Shown: in pieces, positions 8,937-16,792 of the stretch
Numbering within the stretch: the stretch's first letter is position 1
Layout of the letters: every line of letters starts with the position of its first letter
NCBI GenBank assembly: GCA_902535165.1
Contig: CACASE010000002.1
Location: 1 to 64,000 of the forward strand
Direction of reading: 5' to 3'
Length of the DNA: 64,000 nucleotides
Source: an uncultured Bacteroidota bacterium
GTDB taxonomy: Bacteria; Bacteroidota; Bacteroidia; Flavobacteriales; Flavobacteriaceae
The notes under the pieces: generated by a model
What the model was told of the DNA's origin: nothing
The model's input: the letters and a program-made list of their open reading frames with translations, nothing else
The model's database searches: none
Program-made: the position numbers and the translations under genes

Positions 8937-10030
8937 TTGTTTAAAAAAAGTTTTTCATACTTATTTGATATATAATTCCAATCATATATTTTGGGAATTT
9001 TATAGTTCTTGTTTTTTTTATTTAAGGATAAATAGTTTCTTTCTAATTCATTAATTTTTTTTGAGATTGAATTTATTTCCTTTTCAAAATAAATTGCTTT
9101 TTTATTTTTAAGCATTTCAAAATTAAATTTTGTATTTAAAGCTAAAATCTGACAATTTAAAAATAAAGCATTTATCATTGTTGGATTAGTTCCTCCAAAT
9201 TCATGACCGTGGATGTATGCATAAGAATTTTGATACAGACATGATAATTTTATTTGATCTTTAACATATCCAGTAAATATTACTCGTTCAGATTCTAATC
9301 CTTTAACTTTTTTAGAATAATAATCATTGTATGGTACATCACCAACAATGACTATTTTTTTTGAAGATTTGGAATTAATGAATCCATTAATAATTAATCC
9401 AGAATTATTATCTGGTATCAATCTTCCGACTATTAAATAATATTCTTTTTCTTTTAATTTATATTGTTTTAAAAATAGATTTTCTTCACTTTTAATCATA
9501 GTTGGCCCATAAGCTATAACATTAGATTTTTTGTTAAATTTTTCAAGATAAATCTTACTCATTTCTACAGAATCGGTAATAATCTCATCAAAAAATAAAG
9601 TAGCAAGTTTTGAAGAAAGCTTAAAGTAAAGTGATCCAAATCCTTTCCATTTTGGTCTTAACCACTCGAGACCATCTACATTTATAAAAGTTTTTTTTTG
9701 AAAAACTTTCGTGAGAATGCCAAAAGTTCCATTGGCAGAATTAACAACTAAAACAGTATCAAAGTTTGAAAAACATACATGTAAAAATGAAAAAAATGAA
9801 TTTATAAATTGAGACAAAAACTTTGTTTCAATTGAAGGTGTATAAACCAAATCAATTCCATTAAGATTTCTTGGTTTTTTTTTAAATAATGAGCTGTGAC
9901 AATAGATTCTAACTTTATGTCCTTTGTTAACTAGTCGCTCTGAAAGTTCTTTGACCAAAGTTTCATAACCAGAGTAGACATATGGATATCCTCTCGAACC
10001 AATTATTGCAATTTTTAATTTTTTACCCAA
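8933..10030 (-). CDS. Glycosyltransferase, GT4 type with DUF1972-like N-terminal domain
   Basis: A 365-residue GT-B fold enzyme. The N-terminus GSRGYPYVYSGYETLVKEL (residues about 11-29) is the signature of the DUF1972 domain of rhamnosyl/galactosyltransferases. The C-terminal half holds the GT4 nucleotide-sugar region (YLIVGRLIPDN; HGHEFGGTNPTMINAL). It would add one sugar of the repeat unit at the cytoplasmic face of the inner membrane. Start is TTG at 10030, overlapping the upstream GT4 stop by 8 bp; no in-frame ATG precedes the conserved motif. It is the last gene of the wza-led operon. Confidence 0.85.
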   Translation of the reverse strand: MGKKLKIAIIGSRGYPYVYSGYETLVKELSERLVNKGHKVRIYCHSSLFKKKPRNLNGIDLVYTPSIETKFLSQFINSFFSFLHVCFSNFDTVLVVNSANGTFGILTKVFQKKTFINVDGLEWLRPKWKGFGSLYFKLSSKLATLFFDEIITDSVEMSKIYLEKFNKKSNVIAYGPTMIKSEENLFLKQYKLKEKEYYLIVGRLIPDNNSGLIINGFINSKSSKKIVIVGDVPYNDYYSKKVKGLESERVIFTGYVKDQIKLSCLYQNSYAYIHGHEFGGTNPTMINALFLNCQILALNTKFNFEMLKNKKAIYFEKEINSISKKINELERNYLSLNKKNKNYKIPKIYDWNYISNKYEKLFLNN

Positions 10031-11147
10031 TTGACTTTAATAAATTTCTTTTAAATTTTTCCTCTGAAAAATTTTCACAAACATATTTAAAAGCTTCATT
10101 TACATTTTTATCCTTTTCTTTTTTATTCTCTACATAAGATAAAATATTTTTAACGGACTCCTCAACTAAATCATTTCTAATTATTAATCCATTTTTACCA
10201 TTATTGAGAATTTCATAAGCTCCACCAAGGTTGTTTGTAATTACTGGGGTTTCACACTTTATTGCTTCAAAAATAACGGTAGGAAGTGGGTCCGGTGATA
10301 AAGGTGTATGAATAAAGAAATTAGATTTGTTTAAAATTGATGTTACATCGTCTTTATAACCTAAAAATTTAATTTTATTATTTAACTCTCTTTTTTTTAT
10401 ATCAAGCTTTAATTCTTCTAAATATTTTTGATATTCTGGTAATGTATCCCCAACAATTTGTAGATAAATATTTTCATTTTTCTCACAAAGCATTTCAAAT
10501 ATAGTTATCAATAGTGAATGGCCCTTATAAGGAATTATCCTTGCAATACTTGTAAAAACTATTTTATACTTACTAAGAATTTTAGGCTTGGATTTTTCTA
10601 AATTGTAACCATTATAAATAATTTTTGCTTTAGTTTTCTTCACTCCATTTTTTATCCAAAAATCATAAACTGATTTAGAAACACAAATAATTTTTTTAGG
10701 GAATATATTTAGAAATACCGTAATGAATTTTGAGTAAATAGGATTGCCATTAGGTATTTCATGAATATGAAACATAGATGGTATCCCATATAATTTAGCT
10801 GCAATTGATGGGCTTATTAATGTAGATGTATTAATGTAAACCAAATCAATTTGATTTTTTTTCAAATATTTCCTAATGATTAATGAAGATTTAATTATGA
10901 AATAAAAACGATTAATTAACCCAAAAATTGTGAAATATCTTTTTCTAAAAACTCCAAGATTAATAATACTAAGTTTTGTTTTATTTATGGTTTTATTTTT
11001 ATTTAAAGGGCCATTATTTGGTAATAATAAATGAACTTCAAACCCATTATTAATAAAAATATCAATAATAGAAATTAGGACTTTACTAGCACCATAGCAA
11101 TCATTAGAACTATGTGTAATTAGTATTTTTTTAATAGAGTTTTTCAA
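10023..11147 (-). CDS. Glycosyltransferase family 4
   Basis: A 374-residue GT-B enzyme. The N-terminal acceptor domain begins ILITHSSNDCYGASKVL. The C-terminal Glycos_transf_1 domain contains FTSIARIIPYKGH near the hinge and an E-x7-E-type motif in PLPTVIFEAIKCETPVI. It adds a sugar to the lipid-linked repeat unit. The start is TTG at 11147 and the gene overlaps both neighbours by a few bases, typical of this tightly packed operon. Donor and acceptor cannot be told from sequence. Confidence 0.87.
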   Translation of the reverse strand: MKNSIKKILITHSSNDCYGASKVLISIIDIFINNGFEVHLLLPNNGPLNKNKTINKTKLSIINLGVFRKRYFTIFGLINRFYFIIKSSLIIRKYLKKNQIDLVYINTSTLISPSIAAKLYGIPSMFHIHEIPNGNPIYSKFITVFLNIFPKKIICVSKSVYDFWIKNGVKKTKAKIIYNGYNLEKSKPKILSKYKIVFTSIARIIPYKGHSLLITIFEMLCEKNENIYLQIVGDTLPEYQKYLEELKLDIKKRELNNKIKFLGYKDDVTSILNKSNFFIHTPLSPDPLPTVIFEAIKCETPVITNNLGGAYEILNNGKNGLIIRNDLVEESVKNILSYVENKKEKDKNVNEAFKYVCENFSEEKFKRNLLKSIG

Positions 11148-12222
11148 ATCCTTTAATAAAGTTTTTTTGATTGAACAAATAAGCTCTTTTTTTTCCTTTT
11201 GATATAAGGTTTACAACAGTTGTTTTATCTTTTAAAATTAATTTCAACTTTTGATATAGATCATTATAATCTTGCTTTTTAAAATAAATCACAGAATCAT
11301 TGGCAATTTCTTTAAATATTTCAATATCTGAGCATATTATTGGGACTTGAGCTCTCATAGACTCTATTAATGGAATCCCAAATCCTTCATCAATTGATGG
11401 AAAAACATAACAAAGGGCATTATTATAGAAATAAATAGCTTCTTTCTTTTTTATGTATCCGGGCATAATTATAGATGAAAACAAATTATTTTTTGAAATA
11501 TATTTTTTTATTGATTTATAAACTTTCTTATTACCATTAATGTACTTTGAACCTGCTAATACCAGTTTATAATTTGAATGAGTATTATCAATAAATAATT
11601 TAAATGCTTTGACAAGAGTCAACAAATCTTTTCTCTTTTCAAATGTTCCAATATGTAAAATGTATTCTTTTGATTTATTGATTTTAGAATCAAAATAAAT
11701 CCTTTCAGAACTCTGATAAATATAATTAATTGTATTATTAGCAAAAGTATTTTTCAAACCATTTTTTGAATACCTACTAGTAGTTACAACTTCAGCATTT
11801 CTTGATACTCCAAGTTTTATCATCTTTATAAAGTATTTTCTCCATAACAATGGGTAATTTTTAGGATATTTCCAAAAAAGATTATCATGGATGACAACAA
11901 TTTTTTTACATGATGTAAATACAGGTGCTACATAATCTGGACAAATTAAAATATCTGCTTTATTGTAAGTCAATTTTAGAGGTAAAACTAATTGTTTCCA
12001 AATTAGATATTGGAGCTGAAAAAACCACCTAACTAACCTAAACTTTGAATTTATAAAAAACTGCTTTTTTTTTAACTTTTCAATATCATGAGAAAAAATA
12101 TATTCAACATCTTTTCTTCCATATTTATTTGCTCCATGAACTAGTTCCTCAATATAGGTTTTAATCCCCGACAGCGCGGCTTTATAATAAAAAACATCAA
12201 TATAAACTTTTACTTTTTTCAA
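11131..12222 (-). CDS. Glycosyltransferase family 4
   Basis: A GT-B enzyme of about 363 residues. The C-terminal domain shows ILHIGTFEKRKDLLTLVKAF and the donor-site motif SIDEGFGIPLIESMRAQVPII, both characteristic of GT4 mannosyl/rhamnosyl-type transferases. The open frame extends to an ATG at 12261, but homologues normally start just before the KVKVYID strand, and a TTG at 12222 gives that start with only 26 bp overlap with the polymerase gene. It works with the other GT4 and GT2 enzymes of the operon on the repeat unit. Confidence 0.86.
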   Translation of the reverse strand: MKKVKVYIDVFYYKAALSGIKTYIEELVHGANKYGRKDVEYIFSHDIEKLKKKQFFINSKFRLVRWFFQLQYLIWKQLVLPLKLTYNKADILICPDYVAPVFTSCKKIVVIHDNLFWKYPKNYPLLWRKYFIKMIKLGVSRNAEVVTTSRYSKNGLKNTFANNTINYIYQSSERIYFDSKINKSKEYILHIGTFEKRKDLLTLVKAFKLFIDNTHSNYKLVLAGSKYINGNKKVYKSIKKYISKNNLFSSIIMPGYIKKKEAIYFYNNALCYVFPSIDEGFGIPLIESMRAQVPIICSDIEIFKEIANDSVIYFKKQDYNDLYQKLKLILKDKTTVVNLISKGKKRAYLFNQKNFIKGFEKLY

Positions 12223-13582
12223 ATTTAAGTTGTGTATACCTGGATTCAATATATCCAGCAAAAAACCAAGTAGCTAAAGATACAAAAAGGTAAAGTTCTG
12301 CATTTGCAGTCAAAAGAGGAAGTAGTAAACCAAACTTTGTGCAAGCAACAATAAAAGAGATATGCTTGTCGCCATTAGAGCTCATATAATAAACTTTACA
12401 GCTTCTTCTGATAATATAGAATAATATTAAAATATATATGATTAGAGACAAAACTCCCATTTGAACTCCAAATATCAAAAACTGATTTTCTCCTCCTACC
12501 TTAATTGCTTGATCAACGCCGCTTGCATTGCCACTCATCGCCAGGCCAATTCCTAAAGGGTTTTCAAAAATGGAGAGAATACCCTCAATCCATTCGACTA
12601 AATGACCTAGTGAAGAAGTATTCTCAAATTTTAAAGTATCTATTATCAGATATCTGATTTCTTCAGATCCAAAATAAATTAAACTTAATGTTGACAAAAC
12701 AAATAATCCAAATATCAATAGTAAAAATTTATACTTTTTATTTAATAGTAGCCCGAATAAAAAAATTCCAATACACGCAACAATAGCTCCTCTTGAAAAT
12801 GAAAAAAGAAATGCAGCGGCAACCATAAAAAGCAAAAAATAATTTATGTTTCTTTTATTGTTCCAAAAATTAAAAATCAATAATGAAGTAAATAATAATA
12901 ATGAGGCTGATAACTCCAATGGATCTGCAAAAAAAGCAGCATATCTAGGTGATGAACCTTGTGATTCAAAAGACCAACTCAGACCATAGTTTCCTTGAGG
13001 ATCAATTTCATTAACTAGAGAATTATAATTTGAAAAATCAATGATTGAATGAAAGTGCGTGGATGAAATAAATTCAAAGCATAAAAAAAATGTGAGTAAT
13101 AAAATTAAATACTTAAGTGTTTTTTTAATTGTATTCAAAAACACTTCATCAATTTTAATATTCCTTCCAATTAAGTAAGTTATTGATATTATATATAAGT
13201 TTTTTGCATAAATTAATTTGGAAAAAATATCTGCCTCACCCATGGGGATTAAAGCATATACAGTTACTATAATAGTAAATATTAGAATTAACTTATCGAC
13301 CAAAGAAAATTTAAATTTTCTTTCATATAGGTTGATGTTTTTTCCAAAAAGGAATATAATAAATGCGTAAATAAATATTAAATCTTTTGACAACTTGATT
13401 ATAGTAACAATAATTTCAGTATTAAATATTTTAAATGCTTGAGCCTGAAGAGTTATATATATAGGTAAACAAGTACATATGAAGATAATTAAATATTCTA
13501 TTTTTCCCCTTGATATCTTATTAATTGTGTAGGTAAAAACTATAAAATAAAAAACAATAAATATTAGACCAATTAATGTCAT
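12197..13582 (-). CDS. O-antigen/capsule polymerase or ligase (Wzy/WaaL-like)
   Basis: A 461-residue integral membrane protein with about eleven hydrophobic segments and one long periplasmic loop (roughly residues 170-225, then 295-360), the layout of Wzy polymerases and WaaL ligases. The segment FSFSRGAIVACIGIFLFGLLL is typical of the Wzy_C domain. Its place between Wzx, Wzz and glycosyltransferases favours a polymerase that joins repeat units in the periplasm, with chain length set by the Wzz-like protein. ATG start at 13582, directly adjoining the GT2 stop. Confidence 0.82.
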   Translation of the reverse strand: MTLIGLIFIVFYFIVFTYTINKISRGKIEYLIIFICTCLPIYITLQAQAFKIFNTEIIVTIIKLSKDLIFIYAFIIFLFGKNINLYERKFKFSLVDKLILIFTIIVTVYALIPMGEADIFSKLIYAKNLYIISITYLIGRNIKIDEVFLNTIKKTLKYLILLLTFFLCFEFISSTHFHSIIDFSNYNSLVNEIDPQGNYGLSWSFESQGSSPRYAAFFADPLELSASLLLFTSLLIFNFWNNKRNINYFLLFMVAAAFLFSFSRGAIVACIGIFLFGLLLNKKYKFLLLIFGLFVLSTLSLIYFGSEEIRYLIIDTLKFENTSSLGHLVEWIEGILSIFENPLGIGLAMSGNASGVDQAIKVGGENQFLIFGVQMGVLSLIIYILILFYIIRRSCKVYYMSSNGDKHISFIVACTKFGLLLPLLTANAELYLFVSLATWFFAGYIESRYTQLKFEKSKSLY

Positions 13583-14481
13583 TTTTTAAAATTTATAGCA
13601 TCTACCAATCCTTTTGATACCATTTTAAATTTATTAAATCTGAATCTTATTAGAAAATATATTAAATAAGATAATATTTTAATTAACTGAAATAATAAAA
13701 CACCAATTGAATTAAATGATTTTGAGTGTTTTTTTAAAAGTAAAATATGATTTCTAATATTGAGATAATGGACGTATGGTGATAAATTTCCTTCACTTTT
13801 ATTAATAGATTTTGATGAAGCCGACTCAAAATGTTGTAAATACGAATGATTCATCAAAGCTATAGAATAGCCCATTTTTTTAAGACGAATAGAATAATCA
13901 ACATCTTCATAATAAGCAAAAAATCTTTCATCAAAATAACCAACATGATTGAATATTTCTGACTTAATTAAAACACAGCAGCCTGTAAACCAATCAGTAA
14001 ATGTTCTATTTCTTTTAAAATTTTTAAAATCTTTTCCCTTTTCTAATGTTTGAAAAGTTCCAAAAAAATTATTTATTTTTCCTCCAGCATTCCAAATCTT
14101 GGAACCATCGTAATTTAAAATTAAGGGTTGTATTATTTTTTGATTTAAATTACTTGACTGTTGGATCAAAGAATCAATTAAATCATTTTTAATTATTGTA
14201 TCATTATTCAATAGTAATACGTAATCAAATCCATTTTTTATAGAATATTTAATTCCTTGATTATTTGCTTTTGAAAAACCTTCGTTATTCTCATTTTTTA
14301 TTATTTGAATTTTTTCACTTTTATTTATTTCATCTGGAAAGCTGTTTTGGGACTCATTATCAATTAAAATAATTTTAAAATTTTGGTATGAGCTTTTTAA
14401 CACTGAATCAATACAGTTTAATGTAAGGTCATACTTTTTCCAATTAATAATTATTACGGCAATTTTTTTATCATCATTCAT
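13579..14481 (-). CDS. Glycosyltransferase family 2
   Basis: A 300-residue GT-A enzyme. It opens with VIIINWKKYDLTLNCIDSVL and holds the donor/metal motif LLNNDT near residues 94-99, plus GCCVLIKSEIFNHVGYFDERFFAYYEDVDYSIRLKKMGY, split here as the usual rhamnosyltransferase-type C-terminal GT2 signature (ED followed by D). A hydrophobic stretch near the C-terminus (about 255-280) may anchor it to the membrane. dTDP-rhamnose genes nearby make rhamnose a plausible donor, but this is inference. It overlaps both neighbours by 4 bp. Confidence 0.87.
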   Translation of the reverse strand: MNDDKKIAVIIINWKKYDLTLNCIDSVLKSSYQNFKIILIDNESQNSFPDEINKSEKIQIIKNENNEGFSKANNQGIKYSIKNGFDYVLLLNNDTIIKNDLIDSLIQQSSNLNQKIIQPLILNYDGSKIWNAGGKINNFFGTFQTLEKGKDFKNFKRNRTFTDWFTGCCVLIKSEIFNHVGYFDERFFAYYEDVDYSIRLKKMGYSIALMNHSYLQHFESASSKSINKSEGNLSPYVHYLNIRNHILLLKKHSKSFNSIGVLLFQLIKILSYLIYFLIRFRFNKFKMVSKGLVDAINFKK

Positions 14482-15704
14482 TTTTTATTAATAAAATAGT
14501 AGTGAATAATAAATGAAAATAATTCAGTTAAAACTAATGCATAAGCCAACCCCAATCCGGAATATAGATAAGACAAAATAAAAGAGCTAAAGAGCATGAA
14601 AATCAAAGTAACAAATGTTGCTTTATTTAAAATAGATTTCAAATCATTTACTAGCATATAAATTACATTTTTAAAATTCAACATTGCTAGAAAAGGTATA
14701 AATCCTAGAATGGACAAAATTTTAGAGCTATACTCAATTTTTTCTCTGGAAAAAACATATATAATAGTATCAGAAAAAATGAATGTTACAACCGCAATCA
14801 AAATTGTAGTTATTAATCCAAGTTTAAAATATTTAGAAATATACTTTTTGTAAGCGTCTTTTGACTTGAGATTAAATCTAGATGCTTGTTGCAAAGCAGA
14901 TTGAATAAAAAATACTGGTAGCATTCTTAACAAAAAGGCTACTTTATAAGCTAAGGTAAATCTTCCCAGCTCTTTATTTGTTGCAAAAAAAGATAAGACT
15001 ATAAGTGCACTGTTTAACGTAAAATGTGTTGATGTAGATGATAAAAAAAATTGAAAATTTTGCTTTAAATTAAATATTATTTTTTTAAAAGATAACAACA
15101 AAAAAATTGTATTATCTATTGTAAAATATTTTATCCAGAACAATAAAAATAAAAGTGTAATACTGAACCCATAAAAAAAGTTTGCGAGATATGCATCTTC
15201 ATATTCAGATATAAATAATATAATAAGAGCAACATACAGGGTTTTTGAAAAAAAATTTAGAATTGATTGAGGAAGAATTTTGTTTTTACCTTGTAAATAA
15301 AAAAGTGGATTTAATGCTTCTGTAAAAAGAATTATCAATGAGAACAGTAAAATTTGTTGAAAAATTTGATCTGTAAAAAAGAAGATAAATGGTATAGATA
15401 AAATAAGCACTATCAATGATACACTCAACCTTAAATTCAAAATATCAATGATTACTAAGTTTTCTTCATTTATATTTTTTGATTGAGCAATTTTAATAGG
15501 TCCATTTAAATTATATCCATAACTAACCAATATGGTTAGTATTATTATAGCAGAAAGGGCTAAATGAATTAATCCAAAGTTTTCATCACCCAGATTTTGA
15601 AATAAAAAAGGGGTATAAATTAAAGTTGCAACAATATTTACACCTTGGTTTAAAGAAAGATTAATGAAATTTTTTGAAAAAATTGATTTAATCAAGGATG
15701 ACAT
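14478..15704 (-). CDS. Polysaccharide flippase (Wzx-like), second of two
   Basis: A 408-residue protein with about twelve membrane segments and the N-terminal pattern NIVATLIYTPFLFQNLGDENFGLIHL typical of MOP/PST flippases (shown here only as a family likeness). It lies in the main operon between wzz-like and GT2 genes, so it is the probable exporter of the lipid-linked repeat unit made by the neighbouring glycosyltransferases. It is not closely similar to the flippase at 169-1503. The stop overlaps the GT2 start by 4 bp. Confidence 0.83.
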   Translation of the reverse strand: MSSLIKSIFSKNFINLSLNQGVNIVATLIYTPFLFQNLGDENFGLIHLALSAIIILTILVSYGYNLNGPIKIAQSKNINEENLVIIDILNLRLSVSLIVLILSIPFIFFFTDQIFQQILLFSLIILFTEALNPLFYLQGKNKILPQSILNFFSKTLYVALIILFISEYEDAYLANFFYGFSITLLFLLFWIKYFTIDNTIFLLLSFKKIIFNLKQNFQFFLSSTSTHFTLNSALIVLSFFATNKELGRFTLAYKVAFLLRMLPVFFIQSALQQASRFNLKSKDAYKKYISKYFKLGLITTILIAVVTFIFSDTIIYVFSREKIEYSSKILSILGFIPFLAMLNFKNVIYMLVNDLKSILNKATFVTLIFMLFSSFILSYLYSGLGLAYALVLTELFSFIIHYYFINKK

Positions 15705-15727
15705 AATATAGTTTACATAAAAATAAA

Positions 15728-16792
15728 CTATTTAATCAATGAATGATATAACCTTACTAATGAAAAATAAATGATAGCTAATAGAAAACCACCAAAAATT
15801 CCATAAATCAGACTTTCAATAAATTTTAATTTTGAATTTTCTAGGGGAAGAGTAGGTTTGTCAATAATTTGAATTAAAGGGGTATTATTTCTATGAGTAA
15901 CCTTTGCTAACTCTAATTGGGTTACAACTTGTTGGTATATTGCACCATTAGATTGGACTTCAATTAATGCTTTTTGATAAGGTACTAGATTAGTTTTTGC
16001 TAAAGGGTTAGGATTGGGAACTCTTTGATCTTCGTTTGCTAAATCTAGTATAGATTTGTCTAAAACTCTTTTAACACTATCTCTTTGTCTTTGAAGTATT
16101 TCTAGGTTTTTACCAGATTTTTGTGTTTTTGTTTTAAAATAAAAGTCGTTTACAATGGTTACTAAATTTTCATTAAAATTCTTGGCAAGAAGTTCATCTT
16201 TGTGATCAAAACCTATCTCTAAAATAGTAGTCTTTCGACTTGGTTTATCAACGATTAAATATTCCTTTTTAATTATTTCAGATGCTTCAATTAATATACT
16301 GTCGTGGAGTCTTTTATTGTTTTTAGATATTTTATAATTATCAAAATCAACTCCTAGCTTTTTCCACTTTCTATTGATTTTTTCAATTTCTCCAAAACGA
16401 TTAATTAAACTAATTTCATTATTATCAAATATAGATTTTGATAATAGAGTTTCTATTATCATTGAATTAGATTTGTAAAGTTCTTGAATATTATCAATTT
16501 GAAATAGTCCACTGGCATCAATGAATGATGAAGCATTGATTCCAGCAAGTGATGCTAAAGAAGCAACATCTCCAATAGAATTTGAAGATGATTGGCTGTC
16601 CAATACAAATGTTGTTTTAGCATAATGTATTGGTGACTTAATGTAATTATAAGCCAATAATAACAATAAAAACAAAAAAGAAAATTTAATTATATCTTTT
16701 GATTTACTTAACAAAAATGATAACCAATTTTTAATGGTCTCTAAAAGAGTTTTAAGAGAAAAATCATCTACTTGTTCTTTATTTGAGTCCAT
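15728..16792 (-). CDS. Chain-length determinant protein (Wzz/GumC-like)
   Basis: A 354-residue inner-membrane protein with a transmembrane segment at about residues 37-55, a long periplasmic part with coiled-coil character (about 215-275), the proline-rich motif IIDKPTLPLENSK near 303-315, and a second membrane segment near the C-terminus. This is the topology of Wzz polysaccharide co-polymerases; there is no C-terminal tyrosine kinase domain. It controls chain length together with Wzy and contacts the Wza-like export protein encoded just upstream. Start and upstream stop overlap in TAATG. Confidence 0.87.
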   Translation of the reverse strand: MDSNKEQVDDFSLKTLLETIKNWLSFLLSKSKDIIKFSFLFLLLLLAYNYIKSPIHYAKTTFVLDSQSSSNSIGDVASLASLAGINASSFIDASGLFQIDNIQELYKSNSMIIETLLSKSIFDNNEISLINRFGEIEKINRKWKKLGVDFDNYKISKNNKRLHDSILIEASEIIKKEYLIVDKPSRKTTILEIGFDHKDELLAKNFNENLVTIVNDFYFKTKTQKSGKNLEILQRQRDSVKRVLDKSILDLANEDQRVPNPNPLAKTNLVPYQKALIEVQSNGAIYQQVVTQLELAKVTHRNNTPLIQIIDKPTLPLENSKLKFIESLIYGIFGGFLLAIIYFSLVRLYHSLIK

